From contig CALXLX010000006.1 in NCBI GenBank assembly GCA_944389315.1, forward strand, positions 1-63,551: 63,551 nucleotides of DNA. The letters run 5' to 3'. Numbering within the stretch: the first letter of the stretch is position 1; each line of letters starts with the position of its first letter. Below the pieces are notes generated by a model, which was not told the origin of the DNA, ran no database searches, and was given only the letters and a program-made list of their open reading frames with translations. The DNA comes from an uncultured Opitutales bacterium. GTDB taxonomy: Bacteria > Verrucomicrobiota > Verrucomicrobiia > Opitutales > Intestinicryptomonadaceae. A program made the position numbers and the translations under genes. Shown piece by piece: positions 52,187 to 60,225 of this stretch.

Positions 52187-53287
52187 ATGCATTTAGGAAA
52201 TTCTGACAGAAAGCTTCTGATGGTTCTCGGCCCTGTCGAGATAGAAAAGGATATTTCAGATCTGGGAGCATTGCACATTCCATATATGCGTACGGACGAT
52301 TTCTCCCTTCTGTTGGGCGGCGTGTTCGACGGCCTAAAATATGTATTCCAGACGGAGAATCCCGTGTTGATGTTCTCATCCTCCGGAACGGGGGCGATGG
52401 AGGCGGCGGTGTCCAACTTCCTGTCAAATGGGGATAGCGCGATATATGTAAACGGGGGCTCCTTCGGTGAAAGGTGGGGGGATATTTGCCGCTGTAGGGG
52501 TGTTGACGCGCTGGAAATCAAGGTGCCGTTCGGTTCGTCGCTTAAGCTTTCGCAGGTTAAGAGGGCCTTTGCCGGAGGCCGCAAAATATCGGCTTTCTTC
52601 GCGACTTTAAACGAGACATCTTCGGGGGCGCTTACCGATATTGCGTCTTTGGGCGCATATTTGAAAAAGGCGCATCCGGAGGTTCTGTTTGTTGTAGATT
52701 GCGTCTCCGGCCTTGTGGCGGACGAGTTTAGGACCGACGAATGGGGGGTGGACGTGGCGGTTTCGGCGTCGCAAAAGGGCTTTGCGCTTCCTCCCGGACT
52801 GGCTTTCATGTCGGTGAGCGAAAAGGCGGTGGGCTTTGCGAAGCGGGCGCGAAACCGTCCGTTTTATTTTGACGTGCTGGATTATTTGGAAAACTGGAAA
52901 CGGCGGCAGACGCCGTTTACGCCTCCGGTGGGCATAATTTTGCAGTTGCGCGGAAGGCTGGAGAAGATCCGCGGCCGCTCGCTCGGGCGTCTGAGGGAGG
53001 ACTATGCAAAAAAGACCGCGTTCCTGAGGCAGGGCATGGCAAAACTCGGCTTCAAGGTCTTGGCGGAGCGCCCGGCAAACTGCGTGACGGCGGTAAATAC
53101 CGGACGTTTCGACGCCTCGGAAATAGTCGGGATGATGCGCGATAAATACGGCATTGAAACGGCCCCTTCGGGGGGCAGTCTGAAAAAATCCGTACTCAGA
53201 ATAGGCAACTATGGGGCGATAGGCATCCCGCAGATAAAAAGAATGCTTTCCGCACTTCAAAAAACTTTAAAGGAGCTTGAAAAATGA
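52187..53287 (+). CDS. Class V aminotransferase (AGAT/PhnW-like), exosortase operon
   Basis: About 366 residues, a fold-type I PLP enzyme. VLMFSSSGTGAMEAAVSNFL is the phosphate-binding region. LFVVDCVSGLVADEF holds the Asp that pairs with the pyridine nitrogen, and VAVSASQKGFALPPGLAF the PLP Lys. The nearest described groups are alanine-glyoxylate and 2-aminoethylphosphonate transaminases, which aminate small aldehydes or keto acids. The start ATG is at 52187; the upstream 24 codons in frame are not conserved. Its stop overlaps the cytidylyltransferase start (ATGA). Position in the exosortase operon suggests it makes an amine used for a lipid or glycan head-group. Confidence 0.85.
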   Translation: MHLGNSDRKLLMVLGPVEIEKDISDLGALHIPYMRTDDFSLLLGGVFDGLKYVFQTENPVLMFSSSGTGAMEAAVSNFLSNGDSAIYVNGGSFGERWGDICRCRGVDALEIKVPFGSSLKLSQVKRAFAGGRKISAFFATLNETSSGALTDIASLGAYLKKAHPEVLFVVDCVSGLVADEFRTDEWGVDVAVSASQKGFALPPGLAFMSVSEKAVGFAKRARNRPFYFDVLDYLENWKRRQTPFTPPVGIILQLRGRLEKIRGRSLGRLREDYAKKTAFLRQGMAKLGFKVLAERPANCVTAVNTGRFDASEIVGMMRDKYGIETAPSGGSLKKSVLRIGNYGAIGIPQIKRMLSALQKTLKELEK

Positions 53288-53757
53288 TAGGGAAAAAAAC
53301 TGTCGTGTATACGTCCGGAACTTTCGACATGCTGCATACAAACCATCTGAAAATGCTCAGATATGCTCGCGCATTGGGAGATATCCTAATTGTGGGGGTG
53401 AATACGGACGAGCTTGTGGCCTCCTATAAGTCAACTCCCATAATTCCGTTTGAGGAGAGAATGGAGCTTCTAAAGGCGCTGAAGTGGCCGGATATTGTCG
53501 TGCCGCAGAAATCGCTCGACCATGCGGACAAGGTAAAGAAGTTGAAATTCGACATATTTGTCGTCGGCGACGATTGGGCCGGCAAGTACGACTATCTTGA
53601 GAAACTCGGAGTCAGCGTGGTGTATTTTCCTTACGGCGACGGGGTGAGTTCTTCGGCGCTCAAAAAGCGCATATACGACAACTATAAAAAGCTGATGGAG
53701 ACTGCGGACGGGCATTTGCCTGCCGCCGTCGATGTCAGAGGAAAGGCCCGCCGTTAG
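53284..53757 (+). CDS. TagD-like cytidylyltransferase, exosortase operon
   Basis: 157 residues, nucleotidyltransferase fold. VVYTSGTFDMLHTNHLKML carries the HxGH motif in the altered form HTNH. FVVGDDWAGKYDYLEKLGV and VSSSALKKRI match the glycerol-3-phosphate cytidylyltransferase (TagD) group strongly. Members use CTP to activate glycerol-phosphate or phosphoethanolamine for transfer. With an aminotransferase just upstream, an aminoalcohol phosphate is a reasonable substrate, though this is inference. The start overlaps the aminotransferase by 4 bases, and EpsI begins 8 bases after the stop. Confidence 0.85.
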   Translation: MIGKKTVVYTSGTFDMLHTNHLKMLRYARALGDILIVGVNTDELVASYKSTPIIPFEERMELLKALKWPDIVVPQKSLDHADKVKKLKFDIFVVGDDWAGKYDYLEKLGVSVVYFPYGDGVSSSALKKRIYDNYKKLMETADGHLPAAVDVRGKARR

Positions 53758-53765
53758 GAGAGGAT

Positions 53766-54503
53766 ATGAGAAAACTTTACGCGGCCGTTGCGGTTATAAC
53801 TATGCTCGCGGGCTTTGGCTTTTCAATGTACTCTAACGAGAAGCTGAAGGAGAAGGAGGTTTTCACCCATTCCGCCGGGCATTTGAAGGAGGTCTTTCCC
53901 GTTAAGATAGGCGATATGACGTCTGTTGACAAGCCCTTGGGAAACACAGAGGAGGTGGCGCATGCGGCATCGGACATTCTGGATGTAAGCGAGTATCTCC
54001 ACAGGGAATATACGCTTCCCGACGGCAGGAGTTTTGTCGTGTACATATCGTATTGGAATCCTGGGAAATCGGATATAAGGTCGGCGTCACGCCACACGCC
54101 AGACAGATGCTGGGTTTCCAACGGCTGGAAGATAGACCAGTCCAGCCGCAACAATAACGATTCCATATCTGCCATGGGAGGACCCCTGATGGACGCCTAC
54201 TACCGCTTCTACGAGTACTCCATGGATTTTGGCAGAAAATACCGCAGGAGCGTGTGGTTTTGGCATATCGTAAACGGGGAGCGCTACGACTACCGGACAA
54301 AGGACAATTATACGGCAAATCCGTTTGTATATCTAAACAACATGATAAACCAGGCACTTTACGGATCTCCCGAGCAGTATTTCATAAGGGTTGATAGCGC
54401 GGAAGATTTGCATGGCTTTTTAGACAATAAGGATTTTCAGAAATTTTTGGACATACTGGGCAAGCTCGTCCTGTATAGGAAGGAGCCGAAGCAAAATGGA
54501 TAG
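53766..54503 (+). CDS. EpsI-like exosortase-associated protein
   Basis: 245 residues with one N-terminal membrane anchor (YAAVAVITMLAGFGFSMY). The periplasmic region contains FVVYISYWNPGKSDIRSASR followed by RHTPDRCWVSNGW (near 108-120). This is the conserved feature of the EpsI/DUF3485 family (yW.pg......H.P..C...gW), usually encoded with exosortases. Its exact task is unknown, perhaps processing or delivery in the exosortase or polysaccharide pathway. An AGGAGAGG lies just before the ATG. It overlaps the exosortase by 8 bases. Confidence 0.85.
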   Translation: MRKLYAAVAVITMLAGFGFSMYSNEKLKEKEVFTHSAGHLKEVFPVKIGDMTSVDKPLGNTEEVAHAASDILDVSEYLHREYTLPDGRSFVVYISYWNPGKSDIRSASRHTPDRCWVSNGWKIDQSSRNNNDSISAMGGPLMDAYYRFYEYSMDFGRKYRRSVWFWHIVNGERYDYRTKDNYTANPFVYLNNMINQALYGSPEQYFIRVDSAEDLHGFLDNKDFQKFLDILGKLVLYRKEPKQNG

Positions 54504-55497
54504 GACTGACGAGAAATCCGGCGGAATCGGTATTGCCAGCATACTTGGCAAACTGCCGAGGGAGACCGTCGTATTTGCGGTTTGCGCGCTGGCAATGGCG
54601 GCGAATCTATGCCTATTGCTTTGCAATGTGTGGTCAACCCGCATGGATTATTCTTTCGGGTATTTGGTTCCCATATTTGTCGCTTATGTCATCTGGGACA
54701 GGAAAGAGCGGATATCCGGATATTTCGCCCCTTCGCGGGAAGCCGCAAAGGCCTATGTTCCCTCGAGGCTAACTACTTTTGTAGATTTTATTTCCGGGGC
54801 GGTTTTTTTGTTCTTCTGCTGCGTATATATATTTTTCGCATGGGTATATTACATAACACAATATCCCGGGCCGTTTGTATTCACAATGACATGGAGCTTT
54901 TCTGCCATAACTTTGTGCATGGTATTCTTCTCCTCTAAGGCTGATTTGGCGGGCAACATAAAGCCTTTGGGGGAGCGCTTGCGCCTGGTGGGAATATTCG
55001 CCTTTCCGTGCCTTATATGGATGTTGGCATCTCCCCTTCCGGGAGCTTTTGAGGAGCGCGTTAGCTTGTTCCTGCTGTCCTTAGTCTCAAATATAGTCTA
55101 TAACGTGATGGATTGGCTGGGGTATGTGGTGTCTTTAAAGGGCAGGGTCATAGAATTTCCCGGGGGGTCTGTCGGCGTGGCGGAGGCCTGCAGCGGTATA
55201 CGCTCGCTGACGGCCTGCCTATTCGCGGGAAGTTTTCTTGCGGCTGTGATGCTCGACAAACTGTGGAAAAAAGTATGTCTGGTTATTCTTTCAATGTTCT
55301 TTGCGTTCTTTGCGAATCTGATAAGGGCGTTTTTCCTGTCCTTTTGGGCGTATGAAAACGGGTCTGAATCCATCTCCGGAACGGTTCACGACACGGCGGG
55401 GTACGTGGTTCTGGCAATCACGGTTGCGGGGTTGCTCATATTTGTGGCTTTGTTTCAGATAAATCCCGTGCCCAAGGAGTTTCGTGATAATAAATAA
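54496..55497 (+). CDS. Exosortase
   Basis: 333-residue polytopic membrane cysteine transpeptidase that recognises PEP-CTERM signals. Catalytic Cys232 lies in VAEACSGIRSLTACLF, Arg277 in FANLIRAFFLSFW and His298 in SGTVHDTAGYVVL, the three residues conserved in exosortases and archaeosortases. About eight hydrophobic helices are visible. A good ribosome binding site (GGAAGGAG) overlaps the end of the EpsI gene. Together with the PEP-CTERM protein at 61684 this shows a complete sorting system. The subtype is not assigned. Preceding aminotransferase and cytidylyltransferase genes may supply its acceptor. Confidence 0.93.
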   Translation: MDRTDEKSGGIGIASILGKLPRETVVFAVCALAMAANLCLLLCNVWSTRMDYSFGYLVPIFVAYVIWDRKERISGYFAPSREAAKAYVPSRLTTFVDFISGAVFLFFCCVYIFFAWVYYITQYPGPFVFTMTWSFSAITLCMVFFSSKADLAGNIKPLGERLRLVGIFAFPCLIWMLASPLPGAFEERVSLFLLSLVSNIVYNVMDWLGYVVSLKGRVIEFPGGSVGVAEACSGIRSLTACLFAGSFLAAVMLDKLWKKVCLVILSMFFAFFANLIRAFFLSFWAYENGSESISGTVHDTAGYVVLAITVAGLLIFVALFQINPVPKEFRDNK

Positions 55498-55582
55498 ATC
55501 TTTCGAACGGAACTTCCGGCGTAATAATACCGGGCCTTTTCTGCGCGTTTCCGGCGTATTAATTAAAGCATATCCGGAAAAT

Positions 55583-55612
55583 AAAAAACCGCCCATTTTG
55601 GGCGGTTTCTTC
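55583..55612. terminator. Bidirectional terminator after exosortase
   Basis: AAACCGCCC (55586-55594), loop ATTTT, GGGCGGTTT (55600-55608), with an A run before and TCTTC after. It serves the exosortase operon (+) and the Lys/Ala/Pro-rich gene (-). Confidence 0.88.
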
Positions 55613-55641
55613 ATACATAGAATTGGAACGTGTAAAAATTG

Positions 55642-56061
55642 CTAAAATCTTATATCCAGCCTTGCCAAGAGGGCTTTGGCTTGCGGGTCCGAAAGGCCTG
55701 CGTTGATAAATTCCGCAAGAATAAAGTCGTTAACAAGGGAGAGCAGGTTTATCTTTGCCTGGACGGCTTCTATGAGCTTATTTTCGTCTATGAGCTTGTT
55801 TGCCTCTGGCTTTTTCGCCTGGGCAGCCGGCTTCGACGCATTTTTTTGCGCCGGTTTTGAGGGTTTTGCCGCCGTCTTGGGGGCTGGCTTTTTCTGCGTC
55901 TGGGCAGATTTGGAAACCTTTGACGCCGAAGACTTTGAATCCGATGACTTCGCCTGTGCGGGTTTTACCGGAGCTTTTTTCTGGTTGGATTTTGCAGGCG
56001 ACTTTTTCGCGGGAGTCTGAGCGGGTTTCTTCTGCGCAGGTTTCTTTGGTTGGTTCTTCAT
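55642..56061 (-). CDS. Lys/Ala/Pro-rich protein with conserved-looking C-terminal helix
   Basis: About 139 residues. The first 85 are low-complexity PAQKKP/KSPAKS type repeats, strongly basic, similar in composition to histone H1-like or disordered nucleoid proteins. The last 45 (NKLIDENKLIEAVQAKINLL and then a helix ending in ALLARLDIRF) look folded. No membrane segment or signal is present. A GTG at 56091 is an alternative start. The function is unknown; the composition alone does not prove DNA binding. It is convergent with the exosortase operon and shares its terminator. Confidence 0.6.
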   Translation of the reverse strand: MKNQPKKPAQKKPAQTPAKKSPAKSNQKKAPVKPAQAKSSDSKSSASKVSKSAQTQKKPAPKTAAKPSKPAQKNASKPAAQAKKPEANKLIDENKLIEAVQAKINLLSLVNDFILAEFINAGLSDPQAKALLARLDIRF

Positions 56062-56177
56062 AAAGTTGAAAGAGTTGCTATACTTATTCACAATAGAGAG
56101 TTTTGCATCTTCGCGTCAATCCAAAAAGGCTGGCGCGGATAAAAAAGTTTGAAAAATATGCCCGCTTGGATTATCGT

Positions 56178-56789
56178 ATGAATATGAGTGATAAAATAGA
56201 TCCATTGAAAGTTTTGGAAGTATTTGCGAAACACGGTTATACGACACATTTCTTCAATTCCGTGGACGAGGCGAACAAGTATTTTGAAGATAATATTCAA
56301 GGGCGGAGCGTAGGGGCGGGCGGCTCTATTACGATAGCCCAGATGGGCCTGCTGGAATTGCTGTCCAAGAAGAATAAAATATATTCTCATTCATATTCCG
56401 GAGACTCTTCGGATATAGCAAAGGCCGCCTCTGCGGACATTTATCTTACGAGCGCAAATGCCATATCCGCCACGGGGGAGATTGTAAATATAGACGGCCG
56501 TGGCAATAGAATAAGCGCAACCCTGAATGGCCCCGGGGAGATTTATTTCATCTGCGGCGTAAACAAGATTGAACCCGACCTGCCCAGCGCCATCTGGCGG
56601 GCCAAGAATATTGCCGCTCCAAAAAATGCGCAGCGTTTGGTCCGAAAGACGCCCTGCGCGGCAAAGGCTGATAAATGCTACAACTGCTCAAGCCCCGAAA
56701 GAATCTGCCGGGCCACATGCATACATACGCATCCGCTATTTAGCGCTCCGGCGCATATAGTATTAATCGGGGCAGACTTGGGGTATTGA
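56178..56789 (+). CDS. LUD-domain (LutC/YkgG-like) protein
   Basis: About 203 residues. IYLTSANAISATGEIVNIDG and ISATLNGPGEIYFICGVNKI match the LUD (DUF162) core. RAKNIAAPKNAQRL and a Cys-rich piece KCYNCSSPERICRATCIH resemble LUD proteins related to lactate-utilisation subunits. LutC-type proteins act with an Fe-S oxidase, but no lutA or lutB is nearby. The ATG at 56178 (MNMSDKIDPLKVLEVF) is preferred; upstream in-frame codons are not conserved. The physiological substrate is not assignable from the window. Confidence 0.82.
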   Translation: MNMSDKIDPLKVLEVFAKHGYTTHFFNSVDEANKYFEDNIQGRSVGAGGSITIAQMGLLELLSKKNKIYSHSYSGDSSDIAKAASADIYLTSANAISATGEIVNIDGRGNRISATLNGPGEIYFICGVNKIEPDLPSAIWRAKNIAAPKNAQRLVRKTPCAAKADKCYNCSSPERICRATCIHTHPLFSAPAHIVLIGADLGY

Positions 56790-56856
56790 TTTTGCCTGGC
56801 TTGAGGCGTTTGAAACATCTATCTGCCGGGCTATTATCGGAGAAATGCAACTGAAT

Positions 56857-57969
56857 ATGAAAAAAATACTGATTGTTTTATTCATCATTGCTCAAGCGTT
56901 GCTTCTCCATGCAAATGTAGGCTCGTTCGGTGGATATGGAGAGAGTTTGAGGCTGGTGGACAATTCGGATATACAGATGGTTTCCGAAAAAGTCGTCATA
57001 ACGCTCGTGCCTTCAGAAAACCCCGTCACGGGCGACATGAAGCACAAAGACGAGGCTCGCTATAGATGTTCTTTTAAGCTCAGGAATCTTACTGACAAAG
57101 ACCTGAAGGTGAAGGTGGGCTTTCCCATAAGAAACGAGGGCAATTTTCTGGCCCGCAACGCATCTGTCGATTCATACGGGTTTTGCGCCGAATCGAAGGG
57201 CAGGGCTTTTAAAGTCGAATACCTCAAGAGCGACGCGGAAAAGAAATATTCCGGCATTTTCCTGTGGGAGATGGCATTTTTTGCCCATGAAGTGGTGGAT
57301 TTGGAAGTTTCATACAGGACTTACGGATATTTAGGCGTGGGCATCACCCAGGATAAGCCATATAATTTTAAACTTATGCAGTGTGCCGGCTTAAAGGATA
57401 TTTCGTTTATGTCCACGGCTGTATCGCAATATTACGGATATGTTGTCAGCACGGGGAAATCTTGGGCCGGAGAGATAGAAAGCGCTGAGTTTGTCGTGGA
57501 TGTCGGAAATTTCGAGCGCTATCTTGCCAAGCGCGGATATTTAGCCTACGACGAAAAGTCCCCCTACGCGGGCAAGTATGCAGAAAAACCTTTTTACAAT
57601 GGCGCGCTAAGCCGCATACTTTCGCCTTCGGGCTGGGTGAGGGAGGGCTATTGCATGGTATTAAGGCGCGCCCCGTTTGATGCGGCCGAAGATATCTTGA
57701 TAAGGTACGATTTCACCATAATCCCAACGAGCGTAGACGGTTTGGACAGGTTTTGGTCGTATATAGAAAGCTCCGCAATATCTAAGAAGTTAAGCCGTGA
57801 AGACCGCAAGAACATCTCAGATATAATACTTGAATTTTACGGGATAAAGACGGGCAACGAAGATATCTCGGAATTTTTGAAAATGCAAAGCTGGTACAAA
57901 AATAAAGACAGGCAATATCCCGCCTTGTCAAAAGAGCTGCGCGAGCGTTTGGAATCTTATGGAAGATGA
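56857..57969 (+). CDS. Secreted protein, DUF4424-like with possible YARHG tail
   Basis: About 370 residues with a clear signal peptide (KKILIVLFIIAQALLLHANVG). SFGGYGESLRLVDNSDIQMV followed by a beta-rich domain with KVKVGFPIRNEGNF fits the DUF4424-type secreted proteins, in which an N-terminal beta domain binds an unknown ligand. The C-terminus (IILEFYGIKTGNEDISEFLK then MQSWYKNKDRQ) weakly resembles a YARHG module. The ATG at 56857 starts the signal peptide; one 4 codons upstream is also possible. It stands alone, with about 690 bases after it. Confidence 0.55.
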   Translation: MKKILIVLFIIAQALLLHANVGSFGGYGESLRLVDNSDIQMVSEKVVITLVPSENPVTGDMKHKDEARYRCSFKLRNLTDKDLKVKVGFPIRNEGNFLARNASVDSYGFCAESKGRAFKVEYLKSDAEKKYSGIFLWEMAFFAHEVVDLEVSYRTYGYLGVGITQDKPYNFKLMQCAGLKDISFMSTAVSQYYGYVVSTGKSWAGEIESAEFVVDVGNFERYLAKRGYLAYDEKSPYAGKYAEKPFYNGALSRILSPSGWVREGYCMVLRRAPFDAAEDILIRYDFTIIPTSVDGLDRFWSYIESSAISKKLSREDRKNISDIILEFYGIKTGNEDISEFLKMQSWYKNKDRQYPALSKELRERLESYGR

Positions 57970-58489
57970 AAAACATAGAGTCTAAGACGGCATTTTGTGG
58001 AGGGGCTAAGCCGGCGCGCTGCTCCACGGAATAATAGAATTTAAAGGCGGCGGGCATTTAGTCCATAATCTGTTCGTAGCTTTCTTGTGGATATATATTT
58101 TTGACTATTGTGCGCATCCTAAAGCAGGCGAATATTATGAGAATATATATTTTTGCTCCCGCAGCTAGGGGCATATATGCCGATATTTGAAGTAGTCATA
58201 CTGCGCTAAATTTCGCGGGTTAATCCGCGCCCGAGGCTGTTTTGTGTGGCAGAGATTTTTTCGGAATGCTTTTTGGCGTTTTACACGGATATTATTACTA
58301 TTTTATCGTCTATCTTCCGATGAAGGCTGCCGATATTTTCGGATATTCAATGATAGGGGACCCTTCTGCCTGAGGCTGGCGAGCCTGCGCCTACTGCGCA
58401 ACAAATATCGGCTTTATGGCTGCAGCCCTTGCCGATTGCGCTGCATGCGCGAATATGGCCGCGCGGGCGGCCGTATCTTATCGGGGTAA

Positions 58490-58526
58490 TATTGTATATG
58501 CCAATATTATAATAGCATATACAATA
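58490..58526. repeat. 12-base inverted repeat, possible operator
   Basis: TATTGTATATGC (58490-58501) and GCATATACAATA (58515-58526) are perfect complements separated by 13 AT-rich bases. No T run follows on either strand, so it is more like a dimeric-regulator site than a terminator. It is 130 bases upstream of the FemAB-like gene. Confidence 0.45.
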
Positions 58527-58561
58527 ATTATTTATGCCATTATTGGTCTCCTATGTTAGTC

Positions 58562-58592
58562 TTGACAAGGCTTCCGCTCTTGTCAATATACG
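58562..58592 (+). promoter_or_regulatory. Promoter with embedded inverted repeat upstream of the FemAB-like operon
   Basis: TTGACA (58562-58567) is followed after 19 bases by TATACG (58587-58592). The -35 box is also the left arm of TTGACAAG (58562-58569) / CTTGTCAA (58579-58586). A repressor bound there would block RNA polymerase. Transcription would start near 58600, giving a leader of about 60 bases that ends in AGAGGT before the ATG. Confidence 0.4.
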
Positions 58593-58658
58593 AAAGAATT
58601 TGTTCAGTCTAGCAATACAGCGGTTTAAGACGCGTTTCGCACAGAGGTAGTTTCCACA

Positions 58659-59762
58659 ATGAATAGTTTATACGACATTGTTCGGGAGGGGAAAGTTTTC
58701 TTCGAACTCTCGGAAAATAATGTGAAAATAGATATAATCCCGTTGCAGTCAAATGCCCAGTGGGATAGAATCACGTCGGAGCTAGAAACGGACGTGTACT
58801 TTTACTCAAAGTATATGTTGTCATTCGATTCGTATTCGGAGGGCTTGGGCTTTGCGGTATACGTAAAATCTCCGAGTGGCGCCAGTTATTTTGAGCCGTT
58901 CAGGGTGAGAAAAATAAATATAGAAGGTTTTCAGAACTATTGCGACGTTTCGAGCGAATACGGATATGCCGGCCCCGTGTGCACGGGAGACGGGGTGTTC
59001 GCGGATTCGGTCTTGGCTGCGCTAAAGTCGTTTTTTCAAAGGCACAGCGTAGTCAGCGTTTTTGTGCGCTACCACCCCATATTAAAAAACGAGCAGATAG
59101 TCTCAAAATACAGAAACATAATAAACTGCAATCCCACTGTTTCGATAGACACATCCGTTCCCTTCGACGATATTTTGGCCAATCTCGACTTGAAAAAGCG
59201 GAGCAATTATAAGCGCGCCATAAAGAAAGGCACTTCCGTTCGCTACGGGAGCGACGCTGACATACCTACGTTTTATGATTTGTATATACAGTCGATGGAC
59301 CATGCTCACGCTTCAGAATTTTATCTTCTGAGCGAGGATTTCTTCAGAAACACCTTAAAGAATCTGCCCGGGAACTCTTTTATGCTGATTGCGGAGTTCG
59401 GGGGAATTGCCGTCGGGGCAAGTTTGTTCCTGTTTTCAAAAGACATGATGCACTACCACTTTAGCGGCAAAAATTGCAAGGATCCGAGCGCCTCAAAAGC
59501 TAACGGCACGACGGTCATCATATGCGAGGCCGCAAGGATAGCGTCGGAAAAGGGGATAAAGGAGTTCCATCTCGGTGGCGGGGTAGGCGGGGCTTCCAAC
59601 GACTCTCTGTTCAACTTTAAAAAGGACTTTTCAAATCAGACCAGAACTTTTTACATTTCCAAGGATGTCGAGAATTTGCAGGTATATTCTGATATTTGTA
59701 AAAAGGAAGGCATAGACGCAAAACAAGAAACATTTTTCCCGGCATACAGGGCGCAGAAATGA
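58659..59762 (+). CDS. FemAB-like / GNAT-fold acyltransferase
   Basis: 367 residues. The middle contains LDLKKRSNYKRAIKKGTSVR and the C-terminal half YHFSGKNCKDPSASKANGTT and IKEFHLGGGVGGASNDSLFN, the pattern of double-GNAT FemAB-type enzymes. These transfer amino acids or acyl groups to peptidoglycan or other glycans; a subset belongs to exosortase-linked EPS clusters. An AGAGGT lies 8 bases before the ATG. The next gene overlaps by ATGA, forming a three-gene operon with an acetyltransferase and a DegT-like enzyme. The donor (aminoacyl-tRNA or acyl-CoA) cannot be told. Confidence 0.78.
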   Translation: MNSLYDIVREGKVFFELSENNVKIDIIPLQSNAQWDRITSELETDVYFYSKYMLSFDSYSEGLGFAVYVKSPSGASYFEPFRVRKINIEGFQNYCDVSSEYGYAGPVCTGDGVFADSVLAALKSFFQRHSVVSVFVRYHPILKNEQIVSKYRNIINCNPTVSIDTSVPFDDILANLDLKKRSNYKRAIKKGTSVRYGSDADIPTFYDLYIQSMDHAHASEFYLLSEDFFRNTLKNLPGNSFMLIAEFGGIAVGASLFLFSKDMMHYHFSGKNCKDPSASKANGTTVIICEAARIASEKGIKEFHLGGGVGGASNDSLFNFKKDFSNQTRTFYISKDVENLQVYSDICKKEGIDAKQETFFPAYRAQK

Positions 59763-60223
59763 AAGTAGATATAATTCCGCTGAGAGAAGAGCATGCCCTT
59801 ATATCGTATAAGTGGAGGAATAATCCCGAGGTTTGGCTTCTGACGGGAGGCCGTCCTGACAGGCATGTGACGGTTGAAATGGAGTTGGAATGGATACGCA
59901 AGGCCATTGTGAATCCAAGTCAAAAGCGCTACGCCATTATGGCAGACGGCACCTATGTCGGGAATGTTCAGCTTACGGACATAAAGGACGGATCCGCGCA
60001 GTTCCACATATTCATAGGGGACACCTCCTATTGGGGCAAGGGCGTCGCCACAGAGGCCACGAAGCAGATGGTAGATCTTGCATTCTCCAAGATCGATTTA
60101 AAATCCGTCTATCTTTGGGTGAACAAGAAAAACGCGGCGGCTCGCAAGGTGTATGAGAAGTGCGGTTTTGCAGAGGAGTCCTCCAACGAAAACGAGATAA
60201 GAATGTCTGTGAGCAAGAGTTGA
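59759..60223 (+). CDS. GNAT acetyltransferase (RimJ/RimL-like)
   Basis: 154 residues. YVGNVQLTDIKDGSAQFHIF and SYWGKGVATEATKQMVDLAF carry the acetyl-CoA pyrophosphate loop, and KNAAARKVYEKCGFAEE is the typical C-terminal motif. The N-terminus ISYKWRNNPEVWLLTG resembles the sugar-amine N-acetyltransferases of glycan clusters. Given the DegT-like gene downstream, acetylation of an amino sugar is plausible. The start overlaps the FemAB-like gene by 4 bases; the DegT-like gene begins 2 bases after the stop. Confidence 0.85.
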   Translation: MKVDIIPLREEHALISYKWRNNPEVWLLTGGRPDRHVTVEMELEWIRKAIVNPSQKRYAIMADGTYVGNVQLTDIKDGSAQFHIFIGDTSYWGKGVATEATKQMVDLAFSKIDLKSVYLWVNKKNAAARKVYEKCGFAEESSNENEIRMSVSKS

Positions 60224-60225
60224 AA

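Larger units (their letters stand above)
57970..58658. other. Long intergenic region with inverted repeats
   Basis: About 690 bases. Near its right end are a 12-base inverted repeat (58490-58526) and a second, 8-base one (58562-58586) that overlaps a likely promoter of the FemAB-like gene. A 47-codon hydrophobic frame at 58416-58559 lacks a ribosome binding site. The rest has no convincing gene. Confidence 0.5.

Noticed and set aside
58416..58559. A 47-codon hydrophobic reading frame (ending in an Ile/Tyr-rich helix) in the long gap.
   Set aside because: No ribosome binding site, and its hydrophobic end is simply the AT-rich inverted repeat read in one frame.
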